Below are positions 57,359 through 64,000 of a stretch of DNA of 64,000 bases, one piece after another (position 1 is the first letter of the stretch; the number at the start of each line of letters is the position of its first letter). Origin of the DNA: Apostichopus japonicus (lineage: Eukaryota > Echinodermata > Holothuroidea > Aspidochirotida > Stichopodidae); NCBI RefSeq assembly GCF_037975245.1, contig NC_092563.1, positions 29,351,960 through 29,415,959 of the forward strand, written 5' to 3'. The notes beneath the pieces are model-generated. The model had not been told where the DNA came from and did not search any database. It was given only the letters and a program-made list of their open reading frames with translations. The translations under genes were made by a program, and so were the position numbers.

Positions 57359-59215
57359 TTGAAGAAAGAAAATGCCCCGGAACACGCAATCAACGAGCTT
57401 AAAGGTGGAATCACACGTATAATCAATCAATGTGAAAATTCTGGTACTGCTATACTCAACGCCAAACGTCACAAGTATCGTCGGCCTCTTGATAACATAA
57501 CCATTGTATCATCCGACAAAACCAAACGTCTAGTTGCCATCGACAACGATAATTACACCAATATGGTTGCTAAAAGTACCATTGAAACGGGCAATTATAC
57601 GGAGAAGAAAAGGCTGAACCTCCCCAAGACAGAACAAATTAAGTTCAACGGTAGGCTCCACAAAATCATTGATAAATACCAAATAATCGATCCAGATCTC
57701 TGGAAAAAACTGAAAAGTAACATATGCTGTGAACCCATGCCATGCGCTGTGTACGGTTTACCCAAGGACCACAAAGAAGGTCATCTGAAGTGTCGCCCTA
57801 TTCACCCGGCAACAGACACACCTGCTACCAAACTGTCTAAAAGTTTAGCGTATTCCCTCACCCAACTGCTAGACAAAGTCCCAGCCCATCTTCGAAACTG
57901 CGACGATTTCCTTCGGTTCCTCGACAACATCAAGGGACAAAATATACACGGGTTCTGCAGCCTCGACGTTAGCAACCTCTATGGATCTATCCCTTTGGAT
58001 GACATGGACAACAAAACACCCAGTATGTATAAGGTTGCCAGACAATTCTTTAGCAACCACAAAGCAGAGTGTGATTTGTCCAGTCTACGAGATGACGACT
58101 TTGAATCGCTCGTTAGACTATGCTTAACAAGTGACGTCGTTCTCATCGACAACAAGCCCTACACACAAAATAATGGTTTAGCCATGGGAAACAACTTAGC
58201 CCCCAGTTTAGCCATCATCTACATGAATCAGCTAGACATCCAGCTTCGTCACCAATTTGGAAATAATGTCATGCTAAAACGCTACATCGACGACATTTTC
58301 CTTGTTTGGACATCGGCGGATATTAACAGCGATAACATCCTATCCGTCGCTAATAGCCTCAACACGGCTCTTAGTTTTACCATAGAAATGCCTGTGGATG
58401 ACCGATTGCCCTTCCTGGAAACATTTGTAACGCTCAACCGTACAAACAACTCATTCACAACACAACTATATACCAAACCTATACACAGTGGTTGCATTTT
58501 GCACTGGGACAGCCATGGTCCCACCTCTGCCAAACGAGCCATCTTGACGGGAGAAACAAGAAGAGCCATATCCAGGTCCACAGACAAACCCTCAACTAAA
58601 CTATCTCTTAAACAAGTAAAAACTAACTTCATAAGAAACGGATATCCTAAAAAATTCGTGAACTCAACCATGAAACACACAATAATCACCCCTACTAGAC
58701 CATCTGAAGATCAAAGAATTTACCTAAAAGTACCATTTGTGAACGAGAACATAAAACGGCAGACCCTGGCAACAATCAGCAGATCGGGCATTACAAATCT
58801 GAGAACACACTTCATGACAGGTAATCCATTAGCGAGTTTGTTTTTGGCGCCACGTGACAAACAGGGTTGCCCACCCAACTGTGACACCTGCAAAATCGCT
58901 GTAAAGAAGAATATCTGTTTAGCCAAAAACTGTGTCTACAAGATTAAATGCAATCTTTGCTCGTCTACATACATCGGCGAAACGGGATGCACCATTGGAA
59001 CGAGAATAAAAGAACATCTACGTATGACTAAACAGACCATATACACACATTTACAAACTCACAATATAAATCCGAAATCTGGAGAAAATATCAATTGGCA
59101 AATCCTACATCACAACCTACCCAATACCAGTGAAAGAAAAATAATCGAAGCCCTTACCATTAAAGCCAGTAATAACTTAATGAATGGCTGTGCTGGACGT
59201 CAATTGGATATTTAA
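57359..59215 (+). CDS. Penelope-like reverse transcriptase and GIY-YIG endonuclease, open frame (copy B)
   Basis: A 618-residue open reading (from a TTG; no clear ATG). RT motifs: YGLPKDHKEG at 132-141, SLDVSNLYGSIP at 201-212, GLAMGNNLAPS at 273-283 and RYIDDIFLVW with the catalytic Asp pair at about 308-317. A Cys cluster CPPNCDTC begins at about 504, and a GIY-YIG nuclease follows (VYKIKC ... YIGETG at about 538, Arg at about 549). Penelope-like enzymes use the RT to copy element RNA primed at a nick made by the GIY-YIG domain. The catalytic parts look intact, but the N-terminal ~130 residues lie behind a stop and a frameshift, so the element is probably not autonomous. Confidence 0.9.
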   Translation: MKKENAPEHAINELKGGITRIINQCENSGTAILNAKRHKYRRPLDNITIVSSDKTKRLVAIDNDNYTNMVAKSTIETGNYTEKKRLNLPKTEQIKFNGRLHKIIDKYQIIDPDLWKKLKSNICCEPMPCAVYGLPKDHKEGHLKCRPIHPATDTPATKLSKSLAYSLTQLLDKVPAHLRNCDDFLRFLDNIKGQNIHGFCSLDVSNLYGSIPLDDMDNKTPSMYKVARQFFSNHKAECDLSSLRDDDFESLVRLCLTSDVVLIDNKPYTQNNGLAMGNNLAPSLAIIYMNQLDIQLRHQFGNNVMLKRYIDDIFLVWTSADINSDNILSVANSLNTALSFTIEMPVDDRLPFLETFVTLNRTNNSFTTQLYTKPIHSGCILHWDSHGPTSAKRAILTGETRRAISRSTDKPSTKLSLKQVKTNFIRNGYPKKFVNSTMKHTIITPTRPSEDQRIYLKVPFVNENIKRQTLATISRSGITNLRTHFMTGNPLASLFLAPRDKQGCPPNCDTCKIAVKKNICLAKNCVYKIKCNLCSSTYIGETGCTIGTRIKEHLRMTKQTIYTHLQTHNINPKSGENINWQILHHNLPNTSERKIIEALTIKASNNLMNGCAGRQLDI

Positions 59216-59441
59216 GCTTTTCACATCTTGCTGGTCCGTCTGTGCGCTCCGAATACAGTTTGTTCGCTGGTGCGTTTAAGCTCAGGGGAATTGGTTTTTA
59301 AAGTTTTTTAAAGTTTTTACTTATATACACGGAGTCGGTAGTTGCACCTCATTCTTGATAAAGCCTTAACCGGGCGAAATATTGGAACATACAACTTTGT
59401 ATACTTTTTCTTACTGTGCTTGTTGAAGTTTCATTTTCTAC

Positions 59442-59488
<47 letters not shown>

Positions 59489-59514
59489 CCCATTTCTTCC
59501 CGATATTTACGAAG

Positions 59515-59712
59515 GCTTCAAAGGGGAACTGAAGGATCCTTATACAGGACAAACTGTCGTTGTAAAAATGCATGAAATTCAGCAGCCATTGAAAATTGAG
59601 AAGGTGATTTTCCTTACCAGAGATCTTTACGGAGCAATGATGGCGGACTTCAATCGAAGGAAAGGAAAAGGACACACCAAAGTTGTCAACGAATCTGTTT
59701 ACCATACAAAAG
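59515..59712 (+). CDS. WSCD-type sulfotransferase copy B, exon 3
   Basis: Encodes the same 198 nt reading as copy A exon 3 (GFKGELKDP ... VYHTK), with the same acceptor and gttact donor. Confidence 0.82.
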
Positions 59713-60809
59713 GTTACTCAACTTTACCTTGAAGGAATGTTGTCTTCTTTGAATTCCCGTTTCGAGGGGAGGGGGTCATACTGACTATATATAAACCCAC
59801 TCCCGAATGATTTAGCTGGGGCTATTTAAAATTATATATAGCAGCCAACCCCCCCTCCCACCCCAACCCCAAGTCCTTTGTTTCGAACTAACAAAGTACT
59901 ATTGGTAGACCCTAAACAAAACACACTTTTAGTTGGAGAGAATGTCTCTTTATTCAAACAAATGTATATACTAAGCTGCTTCCTATACCCAATATCATGT
60001 GAAGTCTTAAAATCATTGTTGTGATATTTATTTATTTCTATTTCTAAGTTTCTTACCTCATTAATGCCCAACTTCATCCCAATTCATAAAATTGTTTCAA
60101 ACCGCGTCTGCAACAACTCCATTTGGCCTAGTATTCAGAATGCGACACAAAGCCCAATTGGTGGCGGTGGGGGGGGGGCAGGGGGGGACTCTAGCTAGTT
60201 TAACACGTTCAAAGTGTGGCTTGTAACTTTGTCAAGGGCAACTTGGGTTGAAGGTTGTTAACGTGAAATGAACACAAAGACAGAGTGTACAGGTTGAGTT
60301 ATTACGATTTCTAAAACAAAGAGAGAGAGAGAGAGACGTAAAAGCTTATAGGTTTATACTGAGGTCTTGACGTCATCATCTTAAAGGAGCATTTCAGTGA
60401 TTTATTATATGTTGAATGAAAACCAGAATAGCCGTAGACGCATAATTAACACCCAAAATTGTTGATCTATCAAAGTGGCTGGAAGACAAGTATATGTTTT
60501 TCAGAAACTCAGTCTGGCCCGCAACGAATCAGTAGCCACAAACGTTAGGTCTTTTGTTATCTCAAGTTAGATGTTAATATGCACTAATATAGTAGTAGCC
60601 TCATTGCGTACAAAAAAAAAACAACTCAAATGATATCACATAATATAGCTTTTATTTTTTTTATTTTAAACTTCATACAGTATTTTTGCTTATTTTGCAA
60701 TTTAAATAAGCCTTCACGAAGTGAAATGTAAATTCATTCGTGTGATATATATACGTACATGAAATATTTGATAAAACTCATGATTCTGTATATACTTTCT
60801 GCTTCACAG

Positions 60810-61153
60810 CTTGGCCAGACTGCGTGAAAAGTATGTCACGCGGTTGGCTAGCCCTCGTCGACCAGATTACAGATAAATTCACCAATGAAACTGTTTTAGT
60901 AGTTCGTTACCAAGATTTGAAGACTGATCTTCCAAACCAACTTAGAAGAATCGTTGAGTTTCTTGGGCTTCCGTTAGATGAAAAGAGATTAAATTGCACA
61001 ATACAGAGAACAGAGGGGAACTTCCATCGACCTAAGCACGCTCTATCATTCGATCCTTTCCGAAAACCGTTGAAAGTTATGGTAGAGAACGCGATAAAAG
61101 AGGCCCAGATCAAATTTAAGACACATAATTTACCACTAGTTCGAATGAATTAA
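60810..61153 (+). CDS. WSCD-type sulfotransferase copy B, exon 4
   Basis: Identical in protein to copy A exon 4, ending VRMN and TAA; cacag acceptor. A (TA)n tract follows at 61,191-61,224, slightly longer than in copy A. Confidence 0.9.
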
Positions 61154-61189
61154 GATTTAAGATCCGTAACATATGAACTATATATAGTG

Positions 61190-61225
<36 letters not shown>

Positions 61226-61861
61226 CGTGCCTTCAATGAGGCCCCTATATAAACTATTTAACCAATCTATTGAACAAAATTGCTACTGGATTATCGTTAG
61301 AAATGATTTTGTAAAGACACACACACACACACTCTTTCACACGACGAATAGTGCTCGTGTCAGTGGGGTGGGATTTGTATTTGGACTTAATTTGAACTAT
61401 TGCATTGTCTCGGACTCGGAGTTCTCTTGACAGTCTTGTTAAGACCGTAGTATGTACAGCCTAGTGTATACCTTTCTCTTTCACAAAGCTATCTACCTGT
61501 ATCTTATCTATTTGATGTACTGCCCAGAGAACGCCCGCGGCAACGCTTTCGATTGAAACTAGGTTTGTATCGAACAGATCCTCGGGCATGTAAAATACAG
61601 TGGACAAGCACATTCGTGGTAGCCTGAAACGGACTCTGAGGCATGTGCAGTTTGCACAGGAGAAAAAAAGTATTGCAAACGACTTGGCCAAGACTTTCCT
61701 TGACACGAACTAAAGTCATATTCAGAGCGAGTCCACCAACATTTTGAGTTCTCTGCAAGACCAGACAGACATATGATTTCAACAAAGTACGCCTATGCAT
61801 TTCTTTATAAAAACTCTATTGTTTTAAAACTAAGATAAGTTTTCTCGCTACTATTATTTAC

Positions 61862-61922
<61 letters not shown>

Positions 61923-62378
61923 GCAATTCGCAATTCTTATTTTATCAAACCCTCTTACACGTTTATTTCTTTTTACGCACCCACTCCTTTTTTTTTTGCG
62001 TGTATTTCTTCGGCCTAACATTAGTAGATTTCTACTTAAACTTAATATTCAATTAAAATAGTGATTAATTCTTTACTGATCACTTTTTTATTCAAATGTA
62101 AATTGTAATTTTTAGTGATGTTTTCAACCAAAGCACACAGAATGAACCAATTCCGTCTCTTTAATGTTATTGATATATGGTGGAGCCTAACGTATTAGGT
62201 TAATCTTCGATCTTAGTTACCTTGACCGTAGCATTGTATACAGACAATGGTCCAAGTAATAGGCCTGAATGTCCAGAGTATTCTCGAAGGTAAGATATTT
62301 ACTCGTGAATACACACTTTTTAAGCAAACGTCACCTAAGAAGGAACATGGTCAAGCAAACCAAAGAACCAAACTATAC

Positions 62379-62504
62379 TGATCCACTCTGAACCTCAGTA
62401 CCTTTGCATGCATCGAGACTGTGACTGCGTGATCATAGTCAGAGGTGTCTCACAATTCGCTTAGAAAGGGAACAGATACTACACATGATCTTAGCCGAAA
62501 GGCT
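62379..62504 (-). repeat. U2-snRNA-like repeat, copy 3 (copy-B counterpart of 38,237)
   Basis: Same sequence as copy 2 within the duplicated unit. Confidence 0.68.
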
Positions 62505-62742
62505 ATCCATACATTTGTACTCTGATAAATACTTTCAGCATGAAGATTCACAATTGCAGTCTAGCTTCTTGCTCCATATCATTTCAAATTCCCAACTTAT
62601 GACATTGTAGCAAGTAGGGCGCCTTAAGTAATTACGTAATATATGTTTATTCACATCTTAATTGCATAATGTACAACTTCACCATGCACACTGAGGAGAA
62701 AACGCAGTCTACACCGAGGCACATCCAACGCCAGACTTGCTT

Positions 62743-63016
62743 CTTTTTTCCCTTTTCCTTGGTTCTGCCAATATCGCTGGCTCGCGCCTAACATCATTGC
62801 AATTACACTCAATGTGTTTTGCTTTTGCCCCGTACTATTAGCAGGCGCGTATCCAGGGGGCGTTGGGGGCGCGCGCCCCCTGGATACGAAAAAGAGGAGA
62901 GAGAAAAGAAGGAGAAAAAAAGGGCAAAAAGAGGGGAACAAAAAACTGATGGTGGCGCTCCGCTTAAATAGTAATTCGCGCCCCCGGGTTAGAAAATCCT
63001 GGATACGCCCCTGCTT
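62743..63016. mobile_element. 274-bp insertion present only in copy B
   Basis: Copy A reads CCAGACTTGCTTTACAATG without interruption at 38,592-38,610. Here 274 bp interrupt it with TGCTT on both sides. The last 172 bp (62,842-63,013) form an inverted-repeat element, CAGGCGCGTATCCAGG ... CCTGGATACGCCCCTG, with the CGCTCCGC core. The first ~100 bp are unrelated single-copy-looking DNA, so the insertion may be composite. Confidence 0.8.
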
Positions 63017-63404
63017 TACAATGCACTACAAGTTTGTCAAGGGCAAATAAAATTGGTTAATGAACGTCACCTCATTGTGGTTTGATGTTCTTAAAATGAC
63101 TTAAGAATATATTTTGGTTGAGTTATTATAATTTATAACGCAATGGATTAACATAAAGGCCAGTACTGGAGCCGACTTCATCCACACGTGAGTCGTAAGA
63201 GAACATTCTAGGAATTTAACATATTTTAAAAATGATGATTATCTTGCAAAAAATTAGCTATAGAAACAATACTCGACCGCGAAAATGTCCTTTTTCCTTG
63301 GACTTTGACATATCAAGACTAAAATCTACCTAAGTTCCCCCTTTAATCTACCTGGCTGTATGAACAATGAAAGAATTCAATTGCAAATCAGCGAAGGGTA
63401 TAGA

Positions 63405-63520
63405 ATATCATCATCATCGTCATCGTAATCGTCGTCGTCGTCGTCGTCGTCGTCAACGTTGTCATCATTTAATCGTCATTGTCATCATTTAATCGTCATT
63501 GTCATCATCAATAGTTCAAC
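63405..63520. repeat. (TCG)n / (TCATCATT)n simple repeat (copy B)
   Basis: Counterpart of 39,000-39,110, about two CGT units shorter. Confidence 0.9.
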
Positions 63521-63779
63521 CTAAAATTAACAGTGTCAAAAGTCAGTGAAAAATATTAGCAAAATTCCGTTCCAAGAAAAAGTTGTGAATGGCACGATGA
63601 GTAAAAAAATGTTTAAAAATGTGTATAACCCTAAGTTGGCTTAACTATAGCTTGCAGCTAAATTTGTGGTCCGGTAATTGAGTTAGAAACCCTGGTGAAC
63701 AGTTTGTGATTTGTTGTAACTTGACTATAGTTTATATACTTGTTTATACAAAAATCATGTCTCCTCTCAAACTTTTATG

Positions 63780-64000
63780 TGCTATAAGCGTGGTTAGTTT
63801 AACCATGGCAACCATGCATTCTGAATGTATGGGGTATCCTTTATACCAGGTGTTAATTTAGTTGCTCTTCGTTCAAGTTCGTTGTATAACCTCAATCTCA
63901 TCTACTTCTTTCATATAGAGGAGACCATGTTGGTTCTCCATACTCAATAAAGGGTCTCACAATTACCTTGTTCAGAAGCAGCTGTAACGTTTGACAATCA
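63780..64000 (-). mobile_element. LINE ORF2 3' fragment (copy B)
   Basis: Counterpart of 39,370-39,585, running off the window; small indels break the frame further than in copy A. Confidence 0.65.

Larger units (their letters stand above)
56504..59447 (+). mobile_element. Penelope-like retroelement (copy B)
   Basis: Inverted tail 56,504-56,577, terminal repeats 56,580-56,814 and 59,214-59,447. Same insertion site as copy A, so it was inserted before the duplication. A (TA)n tract of only about 42 bp follows. Confidence 0.9.

Overview
The window is animal genomic DNA with split genes, GT-AG introns, many degraded retrotransposons, dispersed inverted-repeat DNA transposons and long (TA)n tracts. 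Three host genes can be read: the 5' part of an E2F4/5-type transcription factor (minus strand, 0.2-2.6 kb), a single-coding-exon C/EBP-gamma-type bZIP gene (minus strand, 7.46-8.08 kb, probable 5' untranslated exon near 12.1 kb), and a four-exon WSCD-type membrane sulfotransferase present twice (28.7-37.0 kb and 52.9-61.2 kb, plus strand). Penelope-like elements, WSCD-type sulfotransferases and above all foldback elements resembling the sea-urchin TU elements point to a marine deuterostome. An echinoderm is my best guess, but this is inference.

Layout. 1-12.3 kb is single copy (E2F4/5, an intergenic stretch, cebpg with a LINE 3' tail and a U2-snRNA-like repeat in its long intron). 12,315-39,585 (copy A) and 46,667-64,000 (copy B, running off the window) are two direct copies of one segment, almost identical base for base but differing by discrete insertions. 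Copy A alone has a 371-bp element (12,689), a 4.85-kb foldback element (13,463), about 4.0 kb of unmatched DNA (20,133) and an 889-bp foldback element (24,264). Copy B alone has a 274-bp insertion (62,743). Three of the copy-A insertions have 8-bp target duplications and a clean empty site in the other copy. 39.6-46.7 kb lies between the copies: a degraded LINE interrupted by nested inverted-repeat elements, then a 2.9-kb foldback-like element whose right end is exactly where copy B starts.

The foldback elements have terminal inverted repeats made of short tandem repeats (15-16 bp in one family, 22 bp in the other) and 8-bp target duplications. The one at the A/B junction has unlike flanks, as expected if unequal recombination between two such elements made the duplication. 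An assembly join of two haplotypes at that repeat would look the same, and the sequence alone cannot separate the two.

Within the duplicated unit the sulfotransferase has complete splice sites and an open frame in both copies (357 codons; three amino-acid differences). Its second intron holds a truncated LINE and a Penelope-like element with terminal direct repeats. That element's RT plus GIY-YIG frame is open in copy B and cut by one stop in copy A. Upstream lie two other Penelope-type GIY-YIG fragments, one decayed hammerhead-like motif and one hammerhead ribozyme core that looks intact.
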